A DNA stretch of 64,000 bases from Chryseobacterium endalhagicum. GTDB taxonomy: Bacteria > Bacteroidota > Bacteroidia > Flavobacteriales > Weeksellaceae. Below, piece by piece: positions 16,608 to 24,770 of the stretch. Made by a program: the position numbers and the translations under genes. A model generated the notes under the pieces. The model made no database searches, was not told the DNA's origin, and saw only the letters and a program-made list of their open reading frames with translations. Where the stretch lies: assembly GCF_016745235.1 (NCBI RefSeq), contig NZ_JAELVM010000002.1:1150496-1214495 (forward strand). The letters run 5' to 3'. Each line of letters starts with the position of its first letter. The first letter of the stretch is position 1.

Positions 16608-17795
16608 ATGAATTCAAACCAGTGTTCTTTCTGCGGCAGAAAAAGAAATGAAGTACAGATGCTTATTTCCGGGCAGAGTGGCTTTATCTGCGAAAACTGC
16701 ATCGAACAGGCGCACGTTATTGTAAAAGACAGCGTTTCGAAAACAGTTTCCTCACCTGCAGAAAGTATAGACGAACTAAAAAAACCGAAAGAGATCAAAG
16801 AATTCCTGAACCAGTATGTAATTGGACAGGATCAGGCAAAAAAGCAGCTTTCGATCGCGGTATACAATCATTATAAAAGACTGCTTCACGCCCAGGACGA
16901 AAACAGGGAAGTGGAACTGGAAAAATCAAACATCATCATGATTGGTGAAACCGGTACAGGAAAAACCCTTCTTGCGAAAACCATCGCAAGAGAACTTAAT
17001 GTTCCTTTTTGTATCGTGGATGCTACCATTCTTACAGAGGCCGGCTATGTAGGAGAAGATGTGGAAAGTATTCTTTCGAGACTGCTGATGGTGGCAGATT
17101 ATGATGTGGAAAAGGCAGAAAGAGGAATTGTATTTATTGATGAAATAGATAAGATTGCAAGAAAATCGGATAACCCGAGTATCACCAGAGATGTTTCCGG
17201 AGAAGGCGTACAGCAGGGATTGCTGAAACTTCTGGAAGGAAGCATTGTGAATGTTCCGCCTCAGGGGGGAAGAAAACATCCGGATCAGAAATATATCCAG
17301 GTGAATACCCAGAACATCCTGTTTATTGCAGGGGGTGCTTTTGATGGAATCAAAGATATCATCGAAAGAAGAATGAACAAGCAGGCTATCGGATTCAGTT
17401 CTGAAAAAATCAATAAAGTGGGTGAAGAGGATTATGTATTAACCAATATTAATGCAATTGACCTTCGTACATTTGGACTGATTCCTGAACTTTTGGGCAG
17501 ATTCCCGATCATTACTTACCTGGATAAACTGGATAAGGAGACCATGGTAAGAATTATGAAAGAGCCTAAAAACTCTATCATCAATCAGTTTATTGAACTG
17601 TTCAAAATGGATGGCACGAATTTGGTTTTCACAGACGGCGCTGTCGAAAAGATAGTAGAAGAAACCATTGAAAAAGGATTGGGAGCCAGAGGGTTAAGAG
17701 GAACCACTGAAAAAGTTCTGGAAGACTATATGTTTTCAATTGGAGAGGAGAAAGAAATTATATTAACGGAGGATAATATTTTTGTTAATAAATAA
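16608..17795 (+). CDS. clpX: ATP-dependent protease ATPase subunit ClpX
   Basis: 395 residues. ClpX unfolds substrates and feeds them to ClpP. The zinc-binding domain has C6, C9, C28 and C31. Walker A is GETGTGKT (113-120), Walker B IVFIDEID (about 173-181), and the GLIPELLGRFPI and GARGLRG segments carry the pore/sensor residues typical of ClpX. The gene lies apart from clpP, which is not in the window. Its start is 20 bases after a perfect terminator hairpin, so read-through or a promoter inside the HIT gene may drive it. Confidence 0.98.
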   Translation: MNSNQCSFCGRKRNEVQMLISGQSGFICENCIEQAHVIVKDSVSKTVSSPAESIDELKKPKEIKEFLNQYVIGQDQAKKQLSIAVYNHYKRLLHAQDENREVELEKSNIIMIGETGTGKTLLAKTIARELNVPFCIVDATILTEAGYVGEDVESILSRLLMVADYDVEKAERGIVFIDEIDKIARKSDNPSITRDVSGEGVQQGLLKLLEGSIVNVPPQGGRKHPDQKYIQVNTQNILFIAGGAFDGIKDIIERRMNKQAIGFSSEKINKVGEEDYVLTNINAIDLRTFGLIPELLGRFPIITYLDKLDKETMVRIMKEPKNSIINQFIELFKMDGTNLVFTDGAVEKIVEETIEKGLGARGLRGTTEKVLEDYMFSIGEEKEIILTEDNIFVNK

Positions 17796-17824
17796 AATAT
17801 TTTTTTTTCTTTAAAAAAAAATCT

Positions 17825-17832
17825 TACCTTTG
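17825..17832 (+). promoter_or_regulatory. -7 element for the secreted-protein operon
   Basis: TACCTTTG fits TAnnTTTG and lies 38 bases before the ATG at 17871, after the A/T runs that follow clpX. No TTG box is seen at 19 bases. Confidence 0.6.
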
Positions 17833-17870
17833 CGGGTGAAGATTGTATTAACACACAAATAATTTATACA

Positions 17871-19838
17871 ATGAGAAAAAGTTTATTTGCTATAGGTCTT
17901 TTAGCAATTAGTTACTCTGTTCAGGCGCAGGTACTATGTCACGTTGACACTAATGCTAATATGTATGTGAGCGAAGGCACCCTTGTTTATAGTGGTGGAG
18001 GTGTACAGACAAGAGGTAATGGTCTCCTGGATGTGCATGGAAACGTCATGGTTGTAGGTGCGACCGGAGATGCTCTTAAAACGATTACTACTACCGGTGG
18101 AGATAAAACCGATGGTGGAAATATTGTTTTAAGAATGAATACTCCAGCCACTTATGCCACATCTACTTACGGACAACTTTACGTTGATGGCTTAGCCCAA
18201 GGTAATGTTACAGGTATCGTAAGTAAAGAATATAGAAATGCCAAACATGGTGAGGGTAATTTCTATCAACAAATGGCTTTGCCTTTCAATGGTAAAGTAT
18301 TATCATCTCTTTCAGCGGAACTCAACAAAACTTTCAGCAGCACCAGATATTCCAAAAATGAAATATTATATTGGAATAATGCTACTGTGGTAAGTGAGAC
18401 CAAACCGATTGCAAGTGCCACTACTGTTCCTTATGGCTACTATATGCTGGGATCACTGAATAATAATCTTGATCTTAGTAATCCTCCGGGGGCCGGTGGA
18501 GTTTACACTGTAAATGGTAGTCCGTTTTCTACTTTACCTGTCGCTAATTTAGTGAATGCAGGTAACGGGATTAATTTCGGACCGAACGGTACTTACAAAA
18601 ACTCATACAATGAAAGATATAATACATATCTGTATGATCAGTTTGAAGATACTACCACTCCATGGGCAGGTTCTTACGGAAAGAATATCTATGAATTTGG
18701 AAACCCGTTTCTGACCAACTTAGATTTATCGAAAATTGGATATCTTGAAGGTGGTACAGTTACTGATGGCAATGCCATTAATAACATTTGGGCTGTTCAG
18801 TATTCACCGGGAACCGTACAGTACGTTAATAACGTAGGAAGTGAATTTACGAATGCTCTGACTATGACATTTGACGAAACTACCCACATTCCGGTAGGAG
18901 ATGTTAATAATCTGATGGTAAAACCAATGGGTGTTTTTATTATGAAATTGAGGAATAATAATCCTCAGACATTAGATTTTAACACACTTAGAAGATTTAA
19001 CAATACAGCAAGAGTAGATGGTACAAGCTATAGTGTTACAGCCAATAAGTCTGCTAACGCGAATAAGTCTGTAACTGCAACTATAAAGCAATTAGGAGTA
19101 ATTGGTCTGGATGCTAGCGGTAAAGAAGTATCAAGGGTGTATTATGTGGTTTCTCCACATGCTACTACCGGGCATCAGGTTTCTACTGCTACAACAATTC
19201 AGGCTGCTACGGATTCCAGTAACAAGATTGTTACCTATGAAGAAGGCTTGAACGGTGGCGAAGATCCTAACTACACTGCACAATATCAGTTATACATTAA
19301 CGAAGCTAACGAAAGTAATTTCTTAGGAAAAAACGTACTAATGTATAATTTTGATTACAATACGCCAGGACAAAAAATAGTATCCTATAAATTTGAGATC
19401 AGAGAAAATGCTGAAATGCTTACTGCAGGAACGCATCAGTTATCTTCTGGAAAAGGATTCTACTACAAAGCTTCTAACGGTACAGTACAGCAGGCAAAAC
19501 AGGGAGTTGTAATTCCTGTAAGCTCACAGTCTTATAACCTGTATTATGGTGAACCAAGCAATGTAGTACTGGCAACTAATGACGAAACTAAGTCATTCTC
19601 CAAAACAATGATTGTATATAACCCTGCGGTTAGTAATTATATCGTTAGATTTGATCCAAGTTGGAAAAAAGCAGATATCGAAGTTTATGATATGAGTGGT
19701 AAACTTATTATCTCTAAGAAAGCAGTTGATGCATCACGCGATTTCGTAATTGAACTTAATGATTCAGTGAAAAGCTCGTATGTTGTAAAAGTGGTTTCTG
19801 ATAAAGGAGTAATTGTTAACACCAAAATCTTAAAATAA
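17871..19838 (+). CDS. Large secreted protein with type IX-like C-terminal sorting domain
   Basis: 655 residues, beginning with a clear signal peptide (SLFAIGLLAISYSVQAQ). The body is Asn/Thr/Gly-rich and beta-predicted, with no enzyme motif. The last 90 residues resemble a type IX C-terminal domain (VRFDPSWKKADIEVYDMSGKLII, then SYVVKVVSDKGVIVNTKILK). Similar long proteins in flavobacteria are annotated only as surface or adhesin-like. It shares a likely transcript with the 75-residue membrane-anchored mini-protein that follows one base later. I do not recognise a more precise family. Confidence 0.85.
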   Translation: MRKSLFAIGLLAISYSVQAQVLCHVDTNANMYVSEGTLVYSGGGVQTRGNGLLDVHGNVMVVGATGDALKTITTTGGDKTDGGNIVLRMNTPATYATSTYGQLYVDGLAQGNVTGIVSKEYRNAKHGEGNFYQQMALPFNGKVLSSLSAELNKTFSSTRYSKNEILYWNNATVVSETKPIASATTVPYGYYMLGSLNNNLDLSNPPGAGGVYTVNGSPFSTLPVANLVNAGNGINFGPNGTYKNSYNERYNTYLYDQFEDTTTPWAGSYGKNIYEFGNPFLTNLDLSKIGYLEGGTVTDGNAINNIWAVQYSPGTVQYVNNVGSEFTNALTMTFDETTHIPVGDVNNLMVKPMGVFIMKLRNNNPQTLDFNTLRRFNNTARVDGTSYSVTANKSANANKSVTATIKQLGVIGLDASGKEVSRVYYVVSPHATTGHQVSTATTIQAATDSSNKIVTYEEGLNGGEDPNYTAQYQLYINEANESNFLGKNVLMYNFDYNTPGQKIVSYKFEIRENAEMLTAGTHQLSSGKGFYYKASNGTVQQAKQGVVIPVSSQSYNLYYGEPSNVVLATNDETKSFSKTMIVYNPAVSNYIVRFDPSWKKADIEVYDMSGKLIISKKAVDASRDFVIELNDSVKSSYVVKVVSDKGVIVNTKILK

Positions 19839-19839
19839 T

Positions 19840-20067
19840 ATGAAAACTATCAATAAACTAGTATCAGCTCTTTTTCTTTTTATCGTATCATTTGCGTACG
19901 CAGATGAAATTCCTCCCGCGCCAGGTACCGCATCGAAAAATGGTATTGGAGGTGGAGGCCCCGGAGCACCGGCATCACCAATTGACATGTATGTTATTCT
20001 GCTGTCTGTTGTAGCCATTGCACTTATTTTATTCTATACAAGAAAATTGAAGAGCCAAAAAGCCTAA
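19840..20067 (+). CDS. Small exported protein with PID-type C-terminal sorting/anchor signal
   Basis: 75 residues in three parts: signal peptide (LVSALFLFIVSFAYA), a Gly/Pro/Ala-rich stretch (GIGGGGPGAPASP), then P-I-D, one membrane helix (MYVILLSVVAIALILFY) and a basic tail (TRKLKSQKA). This matches the tripartite layout of exosortase- or rhombosortase-type C-terminal signals, and the Pro-Ile-Asp pattern of the group called PID-CTERM in Bacteroidota. The mature protein would be only about 40 residues. It starts one base after the large secreted protein, suggesting a partner role. No exosortase gene is in the window. Confidence 0.8.
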   Translation: MKTINKLVSALFLFIVSFAYADEIPPAPGTASKNGIGGGGPGAPASPIDMYVILLSVVAIALILFYTRKLKSQKA

Positions 20068-20089
20068 AATTTTATTAAAATAACATTAA

Positions 20090-20117
20090 ACTCTCTGATT
20101 AGTCAGAGAGTTTTTTT
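20090..20117 (+). terminator. Terminator after the PID-type mini-protein
   Basis: CTCTCTGA (20091-20098) pairs perfectly with TCAGAGAG (20103-20110) around a TTAG loop, followed by seven Ts. Confidence 0.9.
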
Positions 20118-20128
20118 ATTTTTACTCT

Positions 20129-21430
20129 ATGAAAAAGATATATATATTATCTGCAGTATTAGCTGCATTTTCCCTGCAGGCACAGTTTACGGTTACAGTC
20201 CAGACTCCTGCCGAATTTAAAGATCAGGACGCTATTCTATATACATTAAACGGTTCAAAAGATATCATTGCTACCAAAGAGCAAAGCAAGAACAATACGT
20301 GGACCTTTAAGTATCCCAGCCATTATATGGGGATGATGAAAGTATATTTTCCGGGTTCAAATAATGCGGTAACTTTTATTTCTGAGAATAAAAATGTAAG
20401 CATAAAGCTGGATATTCAGAATAATAAGGTAAAAGATGTAGTATATCTTGACGAAGCCAATGATCTCATGAACAAACAGCAGGAAGGTTCCCAGAAAAAG
20501 GAGCTTATTCTTCCGGCGTTGGCGCAGATCAAAGAATACTATAAAGATAACACAGAGTTCGGAAAAGCCCTGAAAGAAGAAATAGGAAGGCTTTCCGGAA
20601 CAAGCAATGGTATTGATGCTGCACAGCACCCGTTCATTTCTTATTATAATACCAATTACAGTAAGTTTTTATCCAATTCAGCCAATTCAGCGACGCCGGA
20701 TAAAAAAGTCAGTCAGGATGATATTATCAACTTCCTGGATAAGTCCAATGATATGCTTGAATCATCATCTCTTTTGAGACCTGTCCTGATTTTATTCCTT
20801 AATAATGGCGGCAATACAAATGTTGCGGGTTCAGTAGATGCTTTGTTGGACCGTTTAAAAGTTGAAACACCAAGAGGGCAGACTGTTTTGTCTGAACTGA
20901 TAGATGTTTTTGACGGTTACGGAATGGATGAATTTAAAACCAAATATCTTACCCTTGCCAAAAACCTGAAATGTACCATTAATGAAAGGCTGGCGAGTAC
21001 GATAAAATCCAATGCGAACGTTGAAATGGGAGCTGCATTTCCTAACATTAAATTCCAGTCTCCGGCCAATACATCTGCCAAGTCATTATACGATGTAAAA
21101 GCGGATAAAAAGGTTGTTGTTTTCTGGTCATCCACATGCTCTCACTGTGAAAGCGAACTGCCTCAGCTTCTAGCGAAGTATAATGATTTTAAAGCTAAAA
21201 ATATCCAGATCGTAGGGCTATCTTTAGATACGGATAAAGCGGCATATACCCAGAAAATTGCTGCGTTCCCTTGGGTCAATGATTCTGAATTAAGAGGATG
21301 GAACAGCAGTTATGTAGAAACCTACAATGTTCATGCAACTCCTACGTATTTTATTTTAGATGCTAACAATAAGATTATCAATAAACCAGACCATGTTGGC
21401 GATGTTTTGGAATATTTTAAGCTAAAATAA
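20129..21430 (+). CDS. TlpA-like periplasmic thioredoxin with an N-terminal extension
   Basis: 433 residues. The signal peptide ends near SLQAQ. Residues about 20-300 form an extension with a beta-rich start (FTVTVQTPAEFKDQDAILYTLNG), like the DUF4369-type regions found in Bacteroidota thioredoxins, and a helical middle. The last 135 residues are a TlpA/AhpC-fold thioredoxin with active site C337-S-H-C340 and the cis-Pro segment HATPTYFIL. The usual TlpA role is reducing disulfides in cytochromes or envelope proteins. Its start is 12 bases after a strong terminator, so its promoter must overlap that hairpin. Confidence 0.92.
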   Translation: MKKIYILSAVLAAFSLQAQFTVTVQTPAEFKDQDAILYTLNGSKDIIATKEQSKNNTWTFKYPSHYMGMMKVYFPGSNNAVTFISENKNVSIKLDIQNNKVKDVVYLDEANDLMNKQQEGSQKKELILPALAQIKEYYKDNTEFGKALKEEIGRLSGTSNGIDAAQHPFISYYNTNYSKFLSNSANSATPDKKVSQDDIINFLDKSNDMLESSSLLRPVLILFLNNGGNTNVAGSVDALLDRLKVETPRGQTVLSELIDVFDGYGMDEFKTKYLTLAKNLKCTINERLASTIKSNANVEMGAAFPNIKFQSPANTSAKSLYDVKADKKVVVFWSSTCSHCESELPQLLAKYNDFKAKNIQIVGLSLDTDKAAYTQKIAAFPWVNDSELRGWNSSYVETYNVHATPTYFILDANNKIINKPDHVGDVLEYFKLK

Positions 21431-21432
21431 TT

Positions 21433-21462
21433 TTGGTGGTAAACAAATATTTTCTATATTTG
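21433..21462 (+). promoter_or_regulatory. Promoter of the tRNA-Met gene
   Basis: TTG (21433-21435) and TATATTTG (21455-21462) are separated by 19 bases, a perfect Bacteroidota promoter. It lies 13 bases before the tRNA's first base. Confidence 0.8.
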
Positions 21463-21474
21463 CACCACCAAAAC

Positions 21475-21548
21475 GGCGAGGTAGCTCAGTTGGTTAGAGC
21501 GCAGGATTCATAACCCTGAGGTCACGGGTTCAATTCCCGTCTTCGCTA
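21475..21548 (+). tRNA. tRNA-Met (CAT anticodon, elongator type)
   Basis: 74 bases fold as a cloverleaf. The acceptor GGCGAGG (21475-21481) pairs with CTTCGCT (21541-21547), with two G-T pairs; the discriminator is A. The D arm is GCTC...GAGC, the anticodon CAT is at 21509-21511, and the T arm CGGGTTCAATTCCCG is standard. CCA is not encoded. The D-loop and T-arm resemble elongator tRNA-Met rather than tRNA-Ile2, though a lysidine-modified CAT tRNA cannot be fully excluded by eye. Confidence 0.95.
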
Positions 21549-21554
21549 CAACAC

Positions 21555-21588
21555 AAAGGAAAGTAATACAGATTACTTTCCTTTTTTT
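21555..21588 (+). terminator. Terminator of the tRNA gene
   Basis: AAAGGAAAGTAAT (21555-21567) pairs perfectly with ATTACTTTCCTTT (21572-21584), followed by Ts. Confidence 0.9.
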
Positions 21589-21955
21589 ATTTTATGAACC
21601 CGCCATTACATATTATTACATATTTCAAATTCCTGAATTAAAAACGTATCACTCTAAGTTTTGGTGATCCGCCATTCTGATTTTACATTTCCTTTGAAAC
21701 CCGATATTAAAATTTTGAATGATAATTAACCTGAGTTCGGGATCATACATTTTTATTTGATAATAAGGTAAGAAAGTTTGAAACCGGAAGAGGGAAGTTA
21801 TTGAAGTCCAAAGGCAGCAATACACCGCGGTTTTATTAATTTTTTTGAATCCGCTTCAACCAATTTAAAGGCAGCTGTTTAATATTATTGTCTGGAAGTA
21901 GCTTCCAGCCTCTAGCCTCTGGCTTCCATCCTTTAATTTCACACAAAAGGGAAAA
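21589..21955. other. Gene-free region with a short imperfect repeat
   Basis: No gene is seen in these 367 bases. A repeated unit of the form CTTCCAGCCTCTAGCCTCTGG at about 21902-21922 is low-complexity and pyrimidine-rich, similar in style to the CTAACTT-type spacer at 16120-16155. It probably has no coding role. Confidence 0.5.
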
Positions 21956-22002
21956 TTACGTAGAAATACGTAACCGTTTTTTCTGTCATATCTATAGATT
22001 TG
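21956..22002 (+). promoter_or_regulatory. Palindromic activator site and -7 element before the tyrosinase operon
   Basis: TTACGTA-GAAA-TACGTAA (21956-21973) is a perfect 7-4-7 inverted repeat. Exactly 21 bases later is TAGATTTG (21995-22002), a TAnnTTTG -7 element. There is no TTG box; the palindrome sits near -42 from the expected start, where a class II activator would replace it. The same palindrome and the same 21-base spacing recur at 24556-24602. Confidence 0.75.
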
Positions 22003-22083
22003 TGATGAACATACAACCTGCTTTTCTAAGCAGTAATGTTCATAAAAAACTTTATAATAACCAGAAATCAAAAAATTAATTCT

Positions 22084-23598
22084 ATGGCTAAGTTTACAAG
22101 AAAAAACGCATGGGATCAGAACGGGACTTTTGAAAATCCGGATCTTTTATGGTATGCAAAAGCGGTAGGCGTGATGCAGTCTCGTGCTTTAAATGACGAA
22201 AACAGCTGGTGGTTTTTTGCAGCAATGCATGGTGAGCAGATGGGAGGAGAAAAATTTCCGAACTGGAATGTTCTTCCCGGACCTCCAAATGTTCCTACAA
22301 GCCCATTGCCTGACCAGAATATTATAGATAAATATTGGAATCAGTGTCAGCATCAGAGCTGGTATTTTGCACCATGGCATCGCGGCTATCTTATTGCCCT
22401 TGAAGAACAGATCCGTCAGGCAGTGATCAGCCTGGGTGGTCCTGCGGATTGGGCGCTTCCATACTGGAATTATCTGGGATCCGGTGATCAGTATAAGATC
22501 CCGCCGGCTTTCACAGAGAAAACCCTTCCGGACGGAACCCTGAATCCTTTATACGTAACGGCCAGATATGGTCCGAAAAGCGATGGAAACATTTATGTTG
22601 AAATTCCGCCACTGTCAGAAGCCTGCCAGGGAAATACAATCTATACGGGAAGCAATTCTGCAACCTCAAAACCCGGCTATGGGGGACCGGAAACCCGGTT
22701 TTCACACGATGGAAACGTAAGCGGAAATCTTGAAAGCAATCCTCATAATCTGGTACACGTTCAGGTAGGAGGACATGATGGGCTGATGTCTGATCCGGAT
22801 TCGGCAGGACTCGATCCTATTTTCTACCTGCATCACTGTAATATAGACAGAATGTGGGCTGCCTGGAATGTCACGAATCATAATCCAATTAACCCGCTTT
22901 GGCTTGGAGGGCCGGCCTTGTACGGGGAAAGAGAATTTATAATGCCTTTACCGGATAATAATGCCTGGGTTTATACGCCGGGAGAAATGACCAGTCTGGA
23001 TAAGCTTGATTATACTTATGATGATCTTGCCCCTACAACAGCTCCGTTAGTGGAAAAAACACTTTCTCAGAGATTAACTAAATTAGGAGCAAAATCTATA
23101 GACACCGAAAATTTACAAGAACAAAATATGGATCTGGGAGACAACTCGGAACTTGTTGGTGCCAATGCAGGACAGGTTCAAATAGACGGATCAGGAGCCA
23201 AAACCACAGTTCGGCTGGAAAGCAGCTCCTGGAAGAATGTACCAAACAGCCTGATGAAAGCCTCTGTGTCCAATTTACCGGATCAGGTTTATCTTCAGCT
23301 GGAAAATGTGAAAGGAACCAGGGATGCCAATATCCTGAATGTTTCAGTGAATCATCAGCTTGCGGGGCATATTTCACTTTTCGGATTGCGGAATGCTTCT
23401 GACAAAAATGGTCATAATGGTGGAAACGGGCTTACTTTTATCCTCAATATTACAGATATTATTGATAACCTTTTTATTAATAATGAGCTTGATATTAATT
23501 CCCTGGACGTGACGATTCTGCCAGATAGCGTAATGCCTACAGATGAAAAGATCACAGTAGGCCGCGTAAGTATCTATCGTGAAGCTCAGCAGTTATGA
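22084..23598 (+). CDS. Tyrosinase family type 3 copper oxidase
   Basis: 504 residues. The dicopper centre is complete: CuA ligands H49, H90 and H99 (MHGEQ, CQHQSWYFAPWHRGYL) and CuB ligands H221, H225 and H250 (HNLVHVQVGGHDG, FYLHHCNIDRMWAAW). It should oxidise phenols to o-quinones. There is no signal peptide. The last 150 residues form a beta-rich extension (VRLESSSWKNVPNS to TVGRVSIYREAQ), perhaps a lid or shielding domain. The start MAKFTRKNAWD at 22084 is chosen over an ATG 48 bases upstream. It overlaps the DUF2182 gene by four bases (ATGA). Confidence 0.95.
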   Translation: MAKFTRKNAWDQNGTFENPDLLWYAKAVGVMQSRALNDENSWWFFAAMHGEQMGGEKFPNWNVLPGPPNVPTSPLPDQNIIDKYWNQCQHQSWYFAPWHRGYLIALEEQIRQAVISLGGPADWALPYWNYLGSGDQYKIPPAFTEKTLPDGTLNPLYVTARYGPKSDGNIYVEIPPLSEACQGNTIYTGSNSATSKPGYGGPETRFSHDGNVSGNLESNPHNLVHVQVGGHDGLMSDPDSAGLDPIFYLHHCNIDRMWAAWNVTNHNPINPLWLGGPALYGEREFIMPLPDNNAWVYTPGEMTSLDKLDYTYDDLAPTTAPLVEKTLSQRLTKLGAKSIDTENLQEQNMDLGDNSELVGANAGQVQIDGSGAKTTVRLESSSWKNVPNSLMKASVSNLPDQVYLQLENVKGTRDANILNVSVNHQLAGHISLFGLRNASDKNGHNGGNGLTFILNITDIIDNLFINNELDINSLDVTILPDSVMPTDEKITVGRVSIYREAQQL

Positions 23599-24362
23599 AA
23601 ACCTCGAAAAGGATCAGTTATTCAATAAGCATAACGATTCTTGCGGTAAGTGCTGTGTTCTGGATCATCCTGCTGTTTAATCCGGGAGGGATTATGACGG
23701 TCAAGCATTGTCATATGACCCTTCAGGGAGCGTCAAAAGCATCACTTCAAATGATGCTGAAGATGAATCCTGTTTCGGATCTGATGATGGGATGGACGCT
23801 TATGGTATTGGCGATGATGCTACCCAAGCTCATTGCTCCGGTTCAGTATATTTATGGCCGCAGTTTTAAAAACCGCCGGTTCTGGTCGGCCCTGCTTTTT
23901 ATTTTCGGATATACGGCAGTGTGGATCGTGGTTGGATTTTTTATGAATGCATTGATTGTAGGGTTAAATCTGGTAATGCCTAATTCTTTTATTCCTGCAA
24001 TAGGAGTGGGGATCATTGCTGCTATCTGGCAGTTCTCTCCGGTCAAACAACGCTGTCTGAACCGGGGTCATGATCATATTCCATTGGCTGCTTTTGGCCC
24101 GGAAGCCAATCGTGATGCTGTCATGTTCGGAATGATGCACGGAATCTGGTGTGTAGGAGCAGGATGGGCGCTGATGCTCTTTCCTATGCTGCTGCCGGCA
24201 GGGCATAACCTGGCGATGATTGTGGTGACTTTCATAATGATCAGTGAACATATGGAACATCCGAGATTTCCCAGATGGCATTTTAGCTTTCGGCTGAAAC
24301 TGCTGCATATCATCATTGCCCGGACGAGAACCAACCTGAAAACAGCACTGAACTTGAACTGA
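23595..24362 (+). CDS. DUF2182 family putative metal-binding membrane protein
   Basis: 255 residues of the DUF2182 family, with about five or six membrane helices and many Met and His residues near the membrane (MMLKMNPVSDLMMGW, MVLAMMLPKL, MFGMMHGIWCVGAGW, SEHMEHPRFPRWHF). Such Met/His clusters suggest copper handling. Its ATG overlaps the tyrosinase stop, so the pair is translationally coupled. I infer that it supplies or tolerates copper for the tyrosinase; this is not established for the family. Confidence 0.88.
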   Translation: MKTSKRISYSISITILAVSAVFWIILLFNPGGIMTVKHCHMTLQGASKASLQMMLKMNPVSDLMMGWTLMVLAMMLPKLIAPVQYIYGRSFKNRRFWSALLFIFGYTAVWIVVGFFMNALIVGLNLVMPNSFIPAIGVGIIAAIWQFSPVKQRCLNRGHDHIPLAAFGPEANRDAVMFGMMHGIWCVGAGWALMLFPMLLPAGHNLAMIVVTFIMISEHMEHPRFPRWHFSFRLKLLHIIIARTRTNLKTALNLN

Positions 24363-24427
24363 ATACTTTTGTTTTCTACTATATTCTACTTTCACCGTAC
24401 TTATTGATGAATCTAAATAAGGGTGAG

Positions 24428-24460
24428 AAACTACCGTACTGAAAAGTGCGGTAGTTTTGT
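24428..24460 (+). terminator. Terminator of the tyrosinase operon
   Basis: AAACTACCGTACT (24428-24440) pairs with AGTGCGGTAGTTT (24445-24457) with a single G-T pair and a GAAA loop. The trailing T-run is short (TTTTG). Confidence 0.75.
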
Positions 24461-24555
24461 ATTTAACCTGATTTCATTTACTGGAGAATTTACGGCTTTA
24501 TTTTTTTCTTTACCCAAGGGTATTCTGGTTTAAGTATAAACTTTGAAAAATAAAA

Positions 24556-24602
24556 ATGCGTAGAAATACGTAAAGAATTTCAAAGGATAATATCTAGCTT
24601 TG
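24556..24602 (+). promoter_or_regulatory. Second copy of the palindrome plus -7 element
   Basis: ATGCGTA-GAAA-TACGTAA (24556-24573) differs from the copy at 21956 at its first and third bases only. TAGCTTTG (24595-24602) follows after exactly 21 bases, as at the tyrosinase promoter. The gene starts at 24771, leaving a leader of about 165 bases with no reading frame or hairpin I can support. The match in sequence and spacing argues for one shared activator of both units. Confidence 0.75.
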
Positions 24603-24770
24603 AGTATCAGATTTACATTTCAGGTAAGCACAGGAAATATGAATTTCCACTTTACCCATTGAAAACAGACCTTCACTGTACCTTTTAGTACTGATCTATT
24701 TTAAGACTGTAATCATTACAGGATTACACCTGCTTCATAAAAACTATACCCTGTTAAAAAAATTAAAGCC

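Noticed and set aside
23964..24395. 143-codon minus-strand frame opposite the DUF2182 gene
   Set aside because: Its composition (many His, Gln and Met-coded positions reversed) mirrors the DUF2182 gene; no homology or promoter.
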